Positions 25,636-34,077 of a stretch of DNA of 64,000 nt are shown here, piece by piece. The stretch covers positions 151,398-215,397 of the forward strand of contig DKZK01000013.1 of assembly GCA_002493625.1 (NCBI GenBank), written 5' to 3'. Numbering within the stretch: position 1 is the stretch's first letter; each line of letters opens with the position of its first letter. The notes under the pieces are model-generated. The model had not been told where the DNA came from. It made no database searches and saw only the letters and a list, made by a program, of their open reading frames with translations. This DNA comes from Lachnospiraceae bacterium UBA7076 (GTDB taxonomy: Bacteria; Bacillota; Clostridia; Lachnospirales; Lachnospiraceae). Made by a program: the position numbers and the translations under genes.

Positions 25636-27972
25636 ATGGAAAAGTACGGAAGTCTTGCAAAGCTATATCTTAAATATCAGAAGAAAAGAACAATTCTTAC
25701 TATATGCGGCGTTGCATTTGCGGCAGGGGTTTTGTTTGTAATTTTAAATCTTTATTTCAGCAATTTTATAAATCAGAGGGACAGCCTTCGGAAGGAGGCG
25801 GACTATGAGATCGTTTTTTTCCCTGAAACGGATGAACAGGCAGCGAATATCATAAATGATGACAACATAAAAAGCGCATATTCAGGTGAGTATTTTTCAC
25901 AAACCGGATATTCCTCCAGCCTTATTGGAAATGCCCTTTTTGTAAATACGAAAAATCCGTATAAAATTAATTCGGTTTATGAAAAACTTACATCCAAGTA
26001 TAGTGTTGAGGCGGAAATAAACAATACCCTTGCCTCCTACTATCTTCAGGGGGATTTGGGAGACACGACATACATACTTTTCATATTGTTCCTTTTTCTC
26101 TCGGTAATAATTGCAATTATTGCCGTCGGCATCATAAGAAATTCCATCCAGTTAAATACCCTGGAGCAGGTTAAGGACTATGGTATTTTAAGATGCATAG
26201 GCGCTACAAGAGGACAGCTTAAAACAATTATTTTCCTTATGGGCTTCTGGCAGGAGTTTGCCGGACTTATTTTGGGAATGGGGCTGGGACTTCCGATTTC
26301 CATGATTATGGGCGCATTTTTACACATAAAAGTCAGTCTTCATATTGTGCCCGTTGCATTTGTGCTTGTCGCATTCCTTGGCGACCTGTACTTTGTTATG
26401 AGTGAGAACAGTAAAATTGTGAAGAAAATAACGCCTGTTGAGGCGGTAAGGGGAAATTTAACTACAAAAGTGAAAAAGGTCAGGGCAAGAAAACGCAGTA
26501 TTTTTAGGCTTATTTTTGGAACCTATGGAGACTACGCATATAAAAGCCTTATGAGCAACAAGGGAAGATTTTATAAATCCGTTGCGGCATTCGGACTTGG
26601 AACAGCAGCTTTTATCATCCTTTCCGTATTTTCCCACTCCGTAAATGAGATGTATGATCTTACCATGGAGCAATATGGAGATTATCAAATATATTTTTAT
26701 TCCGCACAAACTGAAATGACAGATATGGAAACATCAAAAAGTTACCTGCCTGCCTTTGATTTGCTTGAAAAAATTGCAAGGGACAGTTGTGTAAAGGATG
26801 TAAAGCAGGTATATAATTCCCGTATGCCTGTCGTTGACGGCGATGCTTTTTTTGCAAAATACAATGAGGATTATTTAAATACTACTGCTGATGGGACATG
26901 GATTAAAAGCGGGATAAATAAACATAGTTCAGAAAGCAATTCACAGGCTTATGTTCGTTTTGATGTATACGGATATGGTGCTGAGGAGTTTAAATGCTAT
27001 GATGAGCTTTTGCTGGAGGGAACGCTTGATATAAGTGAAAACGGTATTGTAATAGCACAAAAAAAATATGCATTTGCATACTACGATGAAGATGAGGAGA
27101 CAGCATCCGCTGAGGAATTGTATGGAAAAATGTATGTATACAATGATTATAAGCTTGGGGACAAAATCGATATTATTGTCAACATGAAAAGAATGCAGGA
27201 AATATATATTGAGGAGTATGAAAAGGGCGGTTATGACAAAAGAAAGGATTTTGATATTGATGTAAGGAATGAGCTTTACGGAAAATGCCGGAAAAGAATG
27301 ATAGATGAAGGATGGTACAGAACCTATACTGTTGAGGGAATTGTGGAGTATGAGAAGGACAAGTTTAATCATAATGGTATTGCAGTGATACTTCCTCTTA
27401 AAAATTACTGTGACATGACAGGCTTTGGTGAGGAGGAAAGCTCGGGAGTTAAATATAAAATTGGCGGCGTAATGACGGAGAGCTTTATGAATATTGTTCA
27501 TACGGCAGAAAGTCAGAGCGAGGGAGGTTCATATTATGTAGATGAATATAGTATGCTTAGTTCCATGAAAAAAACGAGCAGGTACATTTTAATGTTTATC
27601 ATATTCGTTATTGTAATGAGCTCAGTCAATATTATAAACACAAGCGCAAGTAATCTTCATTTAAGAAGAAAGGAGCTTGCCCAGCTGAGGGTTTTAGGCA
27701 TTTCTAAAAAGGGTATGTGCCGTATGGTTCTGCTTGAGGGCGTAATAACGGCGCTTACGGCAAATCTTGTTGGGGATGTGCTTGGATTTTGTAGTCTTAA
27801 GCCGGTAAGCAGTGCATTTATAGGTTTGTTTCAAATGAATTTTTCCTATCCGTTTGGGGCGGCTGTTATCGGATTTATTATTTCAACAATCGTATTCTGC
27901 GGTTCCCTTTATGTGCAGATAAGGCGAATGGGAAACAGTGTGCTTGAGGGGCTTAACGCAGGAGGGGATTAA
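25636..27972 (+). CDS. FtsX-type ABC exporter permease
   Basis: A 778-residue permease with two FtsX halves. A first membrane segment (about residues 21-40) and small extracytoplasmic domain are followed by three segments (about 140-260) that include EQVKDYGILRCIGATRGQL, the typical FtsX cytoplasmic loop. A fifth segment (about 315-335) precedes a large extracytoplasmic domain (about 340-640), and three C-terminal segments include LRRKELAQLRVLGISKKGM. It is followed by its ATPase after a repeat-containing 169-base gap. Together with the downstream kinase it resembles BceAB-type antimicrobial-peptide detoxification or sensing systems, but the substrate is unknown. Confidence 0.9.
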   Translation: MEKYGSLAKLYLKYQKKRTILTICGVAFAAGVLFVILNLYFSNFINQRDSLRKEADYEIVFFPETDEQAANIINDDNIKSAYSGEYFSQTGYSSSLIGNALFVNTKNPYKINSVYEKLTSKYSVEAEINNTLASYYLQGDLGDTTYILFILFLFLSVIIAIIAVGIIRNSIQLNTLEQVKDYGILRCIGATRGQLKTIIFLMGFWQEFAGLILGMGLGLPISMIMGAFLHIKVSLHIVPVAFVLVAFLGDLYFVMSENSKIVKKITPVEAVRGNLTTKVKKVRARKRSIFRLIFGTYGDYAYKSLMSNKGRFYKSVAAFGLGTAAFIILSVFSHSVNEMYDLTMEQYGDYQIYFYSAQTEMTDMETSKSYLPAFDLLEKIARDSCVKDVKQVYNSRMPVVDGDAFFAKYNEDYLNTTADGTWIKSGINKHSSESNSQAYVRFDVYGYGAEEFKCYDELLLEGTLDISENGIVIAQKKYAFAYYDEDEETASAEELYGKMYVYNDYKLGDKIDIIVNMKRMQEIYIEEYEKGGYDKRKDFDIDVRNELYGKCRKRMIDEGWYRTYTVEGIVEYEKDKFNHNGIAVILPLKNYCDMTGFGEEESSGVKYKIGGVMTESFMNIVHTAESQSEGGSYYVDEYSMLSSMKKTSRYILMFIIFVIVMSSVNIINTSASNLHLRRKELAQLRVLGISKKGMCRMVLLEGVITALTANLVGDVLGFCSLKPVSSAFIGLFQMNFSYPFGAAVIGFIISTIVFCGSLYVQIRRMGNSVLEGLNAGGD

Positions 27973-27990
27973 GGCTGTCGGGTTTAAAGT

Positions 27991-28040
27991 CAAAGATCCT
28001 GCTGCAAGCAGTTACTTGGCTCGTTGCCCGTGAAAATAAA
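27991..28040 (+). repeat. Dispersed ~50-bp repeat, copy 2
   Basis: Reads CAAAGATCC, then GCAAGCAGTTAC and TTGGCTCGTTGC, matching the minus strand of 21833-21881. It sits between the permease and its ATPase gene. Confidence 0.6.
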
Positions 28041-28082
28041 AAATAAAGAAATACAGTGATATTTTAAAATAGCTTACGTTCA

Positions 28083-28123
28083 GAACATATGTGGAAAGCA
28101 AATTTTAAAGGGCTGATGTTTGA
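28083..28123 (+). repeat. Leader hairpin-module repeat, copy 1 (diverged)
   Basis: GAACATATG, then AAAGCAAAT and GGGCTGATGTT, matching the last module at 37680-37719. It ends 18 bases before the ATPase start, directly before its GGAGG site. Confidence 0.45.
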
Positions 28124-28141
28124 AAAAAAGGAGGATATATT

Positions 28142-28807
28142 ATGGAAATCGTAAAAATGGAGCATGTAACAAAAATTTATGGAGCAGGAGATACAAGGGT
28201 ATGGGCTCTGGATGATGTAAATCTTACAGTGGACAAGGGAGAAACCCTTGCAGTTGTAGGCGCGTCCGGCTCAGGAAAATCCACGCTGCTTCATGTTATG
28301 GGAGGTGTTGACACCGCTGACAGCGGGAACATAGTAGTTGACGGAAAGGATATAACAACATTAAATGATGATGAAATGTCCGTGTTCAGAAGAAGAAAAA
28401 TCGGGTTTGTATTTCAGGCATATCATCTGATTCCGGTGCTTACGGTGGAGGAAAATATAAGGATGCCGATTCTTCTCGACCACAAGAAGCCCGACAGGGA
28501 ATATATAGATCACATTATAGAAATGCTTGGGTTAAAGGACAGGAGAAAGCATCTGCCAAACCAGTTATCAGGCGGACAGCAGCAGCGCGCCGCTATTGCA
28601 AGGGCGCTTGCAAACAGACCATCCCTTATACTTGCAGACGAGCCTACGGGAGCTCTTGACTCTGCAAACGGAAACGAGGTTATGACCCTTTTGCAGAATT
28701 CTGTTAAAAAGCTGAATCAGACGCTTGTGCTTATCACACACAATATTGATCTGGCAAGGGAGGCTGACCGAATTATAAAGATTGCAGATGGAAAGATAAC
28801 AGAATAA
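28142..28807 (+). CDS. ABC exporter ATP-binding protein
   Basis: A 221-residue LolD/BceA-class ATPase with Walker A GASGSGKST (about residues 40-48), Q-loop FVFQAYHLIPVL, signature LSGGQQQRAAIARA, Walker B LILADEPTGALD and switch His in ITHN. AAGGAGG precedes the ATG. It should energise the permeases at 25636 and/or 29982. Its last codons (ACAGAATAA) are duplicated on the far side of the mobile-element-like insertion that follows, so the element appears to have inserted right at the end of this gene without damaging it. Confidence 0.93.
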   Translation: MEIVKMEHVTKIYGAGDTRVWALDDVNLTVDKGETLAVVGASGSGKSTLLHVMGGVDTADSGNIVVDGKDITTLNDDEMSVFRRRKIGFVFQAYHLIPVLTVEENIRMPILLDHKKPDREYIDHIIEMLGLKDRRKHLPNQLSGGQQQRAAIARALANRPSLILADEPTGALDSANGNEVMTLLQNSVKKLNQTLVLITHNIDLAREADRIIKIADGKITE

Positions 28808-28809
28808 AT

Positions 28810-29020
28810 TAGACATTTGCGAAACTCTTTTTTCGGCAACGTCCGTCGTTCAATACAGACAAATCAACGCATGGCACGCTTGCGCTGATTGTCGCACGTA
28901 ACGGTACATAAGACTGCAAAGTACGCAGTCTAAGTACCGACGGCTCCAAATCACCATGCTTATGATTTTGTCTATATTTCACAACTGGATTTTGAAAATA
29001 AGGAGTTTCGCAATTGCCTA
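28810..29020. mobile_element. 211-bp MITE-like element with inverted ends and flanking repeats
   Basis: The ends are 18-base inverted repeats with two mismatches (TAGACATTTGCGAAACTC at 28810-28827; complement of 29003-29020 reads TAGGCAATTGCGAAACTC). The element is flanked by an 11-base direct repeat ACAGAATAAAT (28799-28809 and 29021-29031), as expected for target duplication. Inside is a hairpin (CGGTAC, then AGACTGC). No open frame of note is present, so it would depend on a transposase elsewhere. A partial relative lies at 20411-20485, and an end-like sequence (AGGCAATTGCGAAGCTC) lies at 21966-21982. Confidence 0.65.
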
Positions 29021-29049
29021 ACAGAATAAATATATATAAGGAGAAAAAT

Positions 29050-29982
29050 ATGAAATCAGGAAAATTAAAATATAAAAATTTTATAAGCATAATAATCTGC
29101 ATTTTCATGTGCTTTATCGGATGCTTTCAGACCCTTCACATTAAGGCAGCAGAGCCGAAGGTAATGGTTACGGATTACAAAATAAATCCCTCTGAGGTAG
29201 TGTCGGGAAAGGATTTTAAGCTTACGGTTACCCTTAAAAACACTGCTTCCAGAAAGGTAAAAAACCTGAAGCTTACGGTTGCGTCAGCGGAAGGAGAGCT
29301 TATTCCCGTAAATGGGTCGGGTGCGGAATACATAAGCGAAATGGCAGCGGAGGAGGAGCTTGAGATAGCCTTTGATATGACTGCAATCAGGGGGCTTCAG
29401 GAAAAAACCTATAAGCTTACGGTTAAATCGGAATATGAAGACACCAACGGCTATTCCTATACGGTTGAGGACCATATTTACATTCCCGTGACTCTGGAGC
29501 AGAGAATGTCCGTAACGGATATTATGTCGGATTCCACAGTTAAGCTTGGCGATGACATTGAGATAACAGGAAGAATAAATAATACCGGAGAAGGTACCCT
29601 TTACAATGTGTTCGTGAAAATTGAGGGCGAAAATATTGAGACCCAGATGAGTTATGTTGGGAATATAGAATCAGGCAAAAGCGGTAATGTTGATGTTCTG
29701 ACACACACGACTCATCCCGTGGAGGAGGGAAGATACAGTCAAAATTTTATGTATGTCACATATCAGGATAAGAACTGGAAAGAACATACTCAAAAACATC
29801 AATTATATCTTAACATTGAGGCGATAAATTACAGTAACCTTGAAGTGCTTAAGGAGACGGAGGAAACGGAAATATCCTCGGAAGCAATTATAATAATTGC
29901 AGTTGCCGCAGTAGCTTTGATTGTGATAATTTTTTCCGTTATGAAATGGAGAAAGAAGAAAAAGATATTGGAGGAATTTTAA
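29050..29982 (+). CDS. Secreted, C-terminally anchored CARDB-like protein of the ABC operon
   Basis: A 310-residue protein: signal peptide (hydrophobic core IISIIICIFMCFIG-like, likely cut after IKA), two Ig-like/CARDB-type domains (about residues 38-135 and 150-255, with NPSEVVSGKDFKLTVTLKN and LGDDIEITGRINNTG), and a C-terminal membrane helix with basic tail (VVIIFSVMKWRKKKK-like). It is anchored outside the cell. The start at 29050 follows AAGGAG. Its stop overlaps the next permease start (TAATG), so it is part of the exporter. It may act as an outer scaffold or ligand-binding partner for the permeases. Confidence 0.82.
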   Translation: MKSGKLKYKNFISIIICIFMCFIGCFQTLHIKAAEPKVMVTDYKINPSEVVSGKDFKLTVTLKNTASRKVKNLKLTVASAEGELIPVNGSGAEYISEMAAEEELEIAFDMTAIRGLQEKTYKLTVKSEYEDTNGYSYTVEDHIYIPVTLEQRMSVTDIMSDSTVKLGDDIEITGRINNTGEGTLYNVFVKIEGENIETQMSYVGNIESGKSGNVDVLTHTTHPVEEGRYSQNFMYVTYQDKNWKEHTQKHQLYLNIEAINYSNLEVLKETEETEISSEAIIIIAVAAVALIVIIFSVMKWRKKKKILEEF

Positions 29983-31262
29983 TGGGATGGATGTTCCGGC
30001 TGAGCCTGCTTAATATGAAAAGAAGAAGGGCAAGGACTGTTCTCACCATACTTGGAGTGACTATAGGCGTAATTTCAATTGTATCGCTTCTTGCCCTTGG
30101 ACTTGGAGTAAAGAAAGAGCTTTTATCACAGTTTGAGGATGAAAATTCCGTAAAAAACATTACGGTTTATGGTTCTTCGAGTTATAAGGAAAAAAGCAGG
30201 CTTATTACTGATAAAACACTTGAAAAATTTGAACAGATTGACAAGGTTGCATATGTTTATCCACGGTACGAGGTTTTTGCGTCGCTTTCAGTGGGGAAGT
30301 ATATGACATATACAAATATAACAGGGATACCAAGAGAGCAGCTTGAGCAGCTTAAGCTGGCGGAAGGCTCATCCTTAGGGGAAGGCGGACAAAAGCCCCA
30401 GCTTATTCTGGGAAATTCCATGGGGCTTATGTTTTATAACTATAATACCGGCTTAAGCTTTTCGGAGGGGGAGGGGAAGGAGCTTGCCTCCCTTGTGAAT
30501 ACCTCTATCCCTGCTGAGTTTGGTAACGGTGACGGTGCAGTTACAACAAAACTCAGGGTATCAGGTGTACTCTATGGAAATGAGGAGGAGTATTCCTTGC
30601 AGTCACAGAGCGTTTTCTGCGATTTGGAGGTCTTAAAAAGGTATTTGAAATATAATGCAAATGTCGCGCCCGCATATGGACAGCCTGTGGATGAAAATGG
30701 AAATACATATGGTGAATGGGTGTATACAAGTGCGGTTGTTGTCGTAAATAAAATAGAGGATGTGGATTTTGTTGTAAAAAAATTACAGGATATGGGATTT
30801 CAGATATCAAACGATAAGGAGTACCTTGAAAGCGCAAAAAGGGAAATAAAGATAATACAGGTATTGCTTGGCGGCATCGGAACCATAGCCCTTGTGGTAG
30901 CCGTTATCGGTATCAGCAATACCATGACAACCTCCGTGTATGACAGGGTAAATGAGATAGGCGTACTTAAGGTTATCGGCTGTGATTTGGACGAGCTTCT
31001 CCTGATGTTTCTTTTTGAGTCAGGGGTGCTTGGTTTTGCGGGAGGCGTGTTTGGCGTAGGATTATCCTTTGGAATAAAGGGAATTATTAATAAAGCTGCC
31101 ATTGGGCTTCTCGGTTTTGCAAAGGGGACAAGTCTTGCGGTAATACCGGTATGGCTTATATTTGTATCAATCGGAATATCAACGCTTCTTGGAATACTTG
31201 CGGGATATTTCCCTGCAAGGTGGGCGTCGAGGCTGAATCCTCTCACAGCGGTAAGAAAATAG
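29982..31262 (+). CDS. MacB/FtsX-type ABC permease
   Basis: A 426-residue permease with the four-segment MacB topology. The N-terminal helix follows RRRARTVLTILGVTIGV; an extracytoplasmic domain spans about residues 45-285; three segments follow (from about 295), with the loop YDRVNEIGVLKVIGCDLDEL and the ending ASRLNPLTAVRK. The start is set by GGAGG before the ATG that overlaps the preceding stop. It is the third membrane component of this operon, so the single ATPase at 28142 probably serves it too. Confidence 0.9.
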   Translation: MGWMFRLSLLNMKRRRARTVLTILGVTIGVISIVSLLALGLGVKKELLSQFEDENSVKNITVYGSSSYKEKSRLITDKTLEKFEQIDKVAYVYPRYEVFASLSVGKYMTYTNITGIPREQLEQLKLAEGSSLGEGGQKPQLILGNSMGLMFYNYNTGLSFSEGEGKELASLVNTSIPAEFGNGDGAVTTKLRVSGVLYGNEEEYSLQSQSVFCDLEVLKRYLKYNANVAPAYGQPVDENGNTYGEWVYTSAVVVVNKIEDVDFVVKKLQDMGFQISNDKEYLESAKREIKIIQVLLGGIGTIALVVAVIGISNTMTTSVYDRVNEIGVLKVIGCDLDELLLMFLFESGVLGFAGGVFGVGLSFGIKGIINKAAIGLLGFAKGTSLAVIPVWLIFVSIGISTLLGILAGYFPARWASRLNPLTAVRK

Positions 31263-31290
31263 AAAAAATGGACAAAATCCGCGAAAGATA

Positions 31291-31319
31291 TTGAAAAAAA
31301 ACACGATAAGGGTCATAAT
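31291..31319 (+). promoter_or_regulatory. Promoter for the 31360 two-component operon
   Basis: TTGAAA at 31291-31296, 17-base spacer, CATAAT at 31314-31319. A transcript would start near 31326, with GGAGG before the ATG at 31360. Confidence 0.5.
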
Positions 31320-31359
31320 TAATTTATAAAATGGCAGTCGTTCAATATCGGAGGAAAAC

Positions 31360-32037
31360 ATGGCATACAAAATTTTGATGGTGGAGGATGACTTCGCCCT
31401 TGCAATGGGAACTGAATATGCGCTCCTGTCGGAGGGTTATGAGGTTGTAAAGGCTGCAAACCTTGAATCTGCAAGAAAGCTTTACGACCGGTCCATAGAC
31501 CTGATACTTTTGGACGTTATGCTGCCTGACGGCACAGGCTTTTCCTTTTGTGAGGAGATAAGGGGAGCGGGCAGCCGTGTTCCTGTTATTTTTCTTACTG
31601 CCGTCTCCGAGGAGGCAAATATTGTTCAGGGACTTGAGCTTGGAGCGGACGATTATGTCACAAAGCCTTACCGTGTAAAGGAGCTTTTGTCACGCATAGC
31701 TGCAAATATAAGAAGAAGCGCTTATAATAAGGGTTCATATGGAAACGAATATACATTTGGACATCATTGCTTTTACCCTGAGGAATTTAAGCTTTTGAAG
31801 GACGGAAAACCGGTTGACTGCACCACAAGCGAGCTTAAGCTTTTGCGTATGCTTCTTGTTAATAAGGGGACGGTTCTGGAAAGAAGGATATTGCTTGAAA
31901 GGCTTTATGACATAGACGGAGAATTTATAGATGACAATACACTATCGGTATATATGAAACGTCTCCGTGACAGATTAGGGGAGGATGGCGGCCTTATTGA
32001 AACCGTAAGGGGCGTAGGTTACAGATTCAGGATATGA
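31360..32037 (+). CDS. OmpR-family response regulator
   Basis: A 225-residue regulator: receiver domain with acidic pocket VEDD (8-11), Asp52 in LLDVMLPDG and Lys near 102 in YVTKPY; C-terminal winged helix ending RGVGYRFRI. GGAGG precedes the ATG. It overlaps the kinase gene by four bases. Being directly downstream of the exporter genes, it probably controls them, as BceR-like regulators do. Confidence 0.94.
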   Translation: MAYKILMVEDDFALAMGTEYALLSEGYEVVKAANLESARKLYDRSIDLILLDVMLPDGTGFSFCEEIRGAGSRVPVIFLTAVSEEANIVQGLELGADDYVTKPYRVKELLSRIAANIRRSAYNKGSYGNEYTFGHHCFYPEEFKLLKDGKPVDCTTSELKLLRMLLVNKGTVLERRILLERLYDIDGEFIDDNTLSVYMKRLRDRLGEDGGLIETVRGVGYRFRI

Positions 32038-33068
32038 ATAAGCACAGCTATGAAATAGGGAAATTTAATAAATGGTTTGCAATCTGCGCAGGCATTCTTT
32101 TGCTTGCGTTTTTTTGCTGTACATATGTGGTTCTTCAGGAATTTGGAAAGGCACTCTGGATTTTGACGGGCTTGTGCCTTTTTGTAGAAGCTGTAATATA
32201 CATTCTGGTCAGGTGTGAGCTTGAGGCGTTATGCAATGAAATTTCTCATGCATCAGACATAATGATAACGCTTGTGGAGGAGGGGGACATACCCTCCGAG
32301 CCATACAAGCAGGGGGAGATGGGGGAGCTTTACACAAATCTTTACAAGCTTGTTGGAACGCTTACGGAAAGCAAACAGAAGGAGCATGCGGAAAAAATAT
32401 TCCTGCGTGATATTATGTCAGATATTTCCCATCAGCTTAAAACACCCCTTGCATCATTGAATGTCTTTATTGATTTGCTTTATGATGATATGGTTCCGGA
32501 GCCTGAAAAACGAAAACAGATGCTTGAGGAGTCAAAAAATCAGCTTGACAGAATGGAGTGGATGGTGCTTTCCATGCTTAAGCTGGCAAGGATAGAGGCG
32601 GGAGCCATACAGTTTGAAAAGGAGGCAAATAATCTGAATACGCTTTTGCTTCAGGCTGTGGAGGTTGTAACGTATCTCACAGAGGGCAGGGGGCAGACGA
32701 TAGCTGTGGACTGCCCGGAGGAAATAGTGCTTGTGTGCGACTCAGGATGGCTTGTGGAGGGGGTAATAAATCTTTTAAAAAATGCCTCCGATTATTCTCC
32801 TGAAAATTCGGAAATAAGAATAGAAGCGGAACAGACGCCTGTATATACACGAATTTATGTGAAGGATAACGGAATGGGCATACCGGAGGCGGATTTGCCC
32901 AATATATTCAAACGCTTTTACCGCGTAAATAAAGAGGTAAACCCAAACAGCGTGGGGATAGGGCTTTCCCTTACAAAATCAATTGTGGAGGGGATGGGCG
33001 GCAAAATATCCGTGAAAAGCGAGCTTGGAAAATATACGCATTTTATAATTACCTTTGTGCAGCTATAA
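32034..33068 (+). CDS. Sensor histidine kinase with minimal sensor region
   Basis: A 344-residue kinase. Two membrane segments (about residues 13-31 and 37-58) lie almost back to back, leaving practically no extracytoplasmic domain; this is the topology of intramembrane-sensing or BceS-like kinases that take their signal from an ABC transporter. The HisKA site is DISHQLKTPL with His133; the ATPase domain has NLLKNASDYS, DNGMGIP and NSVGIGLSL. It overlaps the regulator gene by four bases. The upstream exporter components are the likely partner. Confidence 0.92.
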   Translation: MNKHSYEIGKFNKWFAICAGILLLAFFCCTYVVLQEFGKALWILTGLCLFVEAVIYILVRCELEALCNEISHASDIMITLVEEGDIPSEPYKQGEMGELYTNLYKLVGTLTESKQKEHAEKIFLRDIMSDISHQLKTPLASLNVFIDLLYDDMVPEPEKRKQMLEESKNQLDRMEWMVLSMLKLARIEAGAIQFEKEANNLNTLLLQAVEVVTYLTEGRGQTIAVDCPEEIVLVCDSGWLVEGVINLLKNASDYSPENSEIRIEAEQTPVYTRIYVKDNGMGIPEADLPNIFKRFYRVNKEVNPNSVGIGLSLTKSIVEGMGGKISVKSELGKYTHFIITFVQL

Positions 33069-33132
33069 ACATATGTCCTGTATGCAGCTGTTGATTCGTA
33101 TTTACGTTCCGTAACAGGTCGGCAGAATAATA

Positions 33133-33160
33133 TAATATAAACCATTGAGGCTTCCGATAA
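33133..33160 (+). promoter_or_regulatory. Sigma-28-like promoter sequence
   Basis: TCCGATAA at 33153-33160 with TAAT at 33133-33136 (16-base spacer). It differs from the consensus (TAAA, GCCGATAA) at one base in each element. A TAAA also occurs, but only 11 bases before the -10. It is the counterpart of the sequence at 21899-21926. Confidence 0.3.
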
Positions 33161-33187
33161 ATGCTATATGAGAGAACAAAAAATAAA

Positions 33188-33237
33188 GCTAAGGATAGCG
33201 GCATTTCCATGGATGGACAGACTGTGAAAGCGTCGCT
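33188..33237 (+). promoter_or_regulatory. Leader hairpin with CATGGATGGA loop
   Basis: Begins GCTAAGGATAGCGGCATTTC, almost identical to the head of the hairpin at 21771-21823. The stem is AGCGGC with GTCGCT plus TTTC with GAAA, and the loop contains CATGGATGGA. The stem sequence differs from the other copy but keeps pairing. It lies 87 bases before the start codon. Confidence 0.5.
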
Positions 33238-33259
33238 GTTTTTATCTTTAAAGGCAAAA

Positions 33260-33298
33260 GACAGACCGTTTGCTAAAGGCAGATATGGAACGGCTATC
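33260..33298 (+). repeat. Leader hairpin-module repeat, copy 2
   Basis: Reads GACAGACCGTTTGC, then AAAGGCAGATATGGAACGGC, matching the modules at 36118-36155 and 37690-37712 with a few changes. It ends 12 bases before the GGAGG site of the gene at 33324. Confidence 0.5.
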
Positions 33299-33323
33299 AT
33301 TTTAATTACAGGAGGTTATGATT

Positions 33324-34022
33324 ATGAATTATTTTAATGCCGGGTATACAATGAATATGTATCAGTATATGGCAGGTAGGACGGAAACGTATAAAAATAC
33401 GGCAGGCGCACAAACGACAAAGACCACATCAGCGAAAAATGAAACATTTTCCGAAGTAGTGCAAAGAAAAAGCAAATACGAGGAAAGCGCGGTTGACAAA
33501 TATAAAAGGAAACATCCGAAGGATGCATTGCATGTTGACAGTCAGGTGCGGGCAGGACAGCGTGTTCTTGCTAAAAATAATGCAGAGAATGTTTCCAGAG
33601 AAGATATGACGATGGAGGAATACAAACAGTTTTTTACGGGGCTTATGAACAGTATTCCTTATGATTCATCTCAGAGAAATGATACGAATGTGTGGACCAT
33701 ATCGGAAAAGGGATGGGAGCAGATGAAAAATGACCCTGAGTATGAAGCGTGGGTGCTGGGGTATACTTCAGAGGACAGATCAGTACATAATCCTTGGGCG
33801 GCTATGCCGGGATATTCCCCCAATTATCACACGGAGAGCTTCGGCGCATCCATTGAGGAGCATTTAGGGCAGAGCGGACCAATGGGCGGAATGGGAAATA
33901 CGGGAAGACGAAAAACGCAGCAGGATGACGAGGAATCATGGTGGGTAAGGCGACATAGGATTATGAAGGCTATGGCGGAGAAAGCGGCTGAAGAAGCCAG
34001 GCGCGCTGACGTAGTAAAATAA
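33324..34022 (+). CDS. Unknown cytoplasmic or non-classically exported protein
   Basis: A 232-residue protein without signal peptide or membrane segment. The N-terminus (MNYFNAGYTMNMYQYM, then Thr/Lys-rich) is polar and probably disordered. The middle has DMTMEEYKQFFTGLMNSIPYDSSQ and a predicted small domain with WTISEKGWEQMKNDPEYEAWVLGY. The C-terminus is Gly/Met-rich, then basic and helical (EESWWVRRHRIMKAMAEKAAEEARR). The ATG at 33324 is chosen over 33318 because GGAGG is eight bases before it. It shares its leader hairpin and sigma-28-like promoter with the gene at 21744. I do not recognise an enzymatic family. Confidence 0.8.
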   Translation: MNYFNAGYTMNMYQYMAGRTETYKNTAGAQTTKTTSAKNETFSEVVQRKSKYEESAVDKYKRKHPKDALHVDSQVRAGQRVLAKNNAENVSREDMTMEEYKQFFTGLMNSIPYDSSQRNDTNVWTISEKGWEQMKNDPEYEAWVLGYTSEDRSVHNPWAAMPGYSPNYHTESFGASIEEHLGQSGPMGGMGNTGRRKTQQDDEESWWVRRHRIMKAMAEKAAEEARRADVVK

Positions 34023-34077
34023 TGTGGCATATGCCAGGGTCTTAAGCTCAAAGGATAAGGAGAATGAGGTAATTGTA

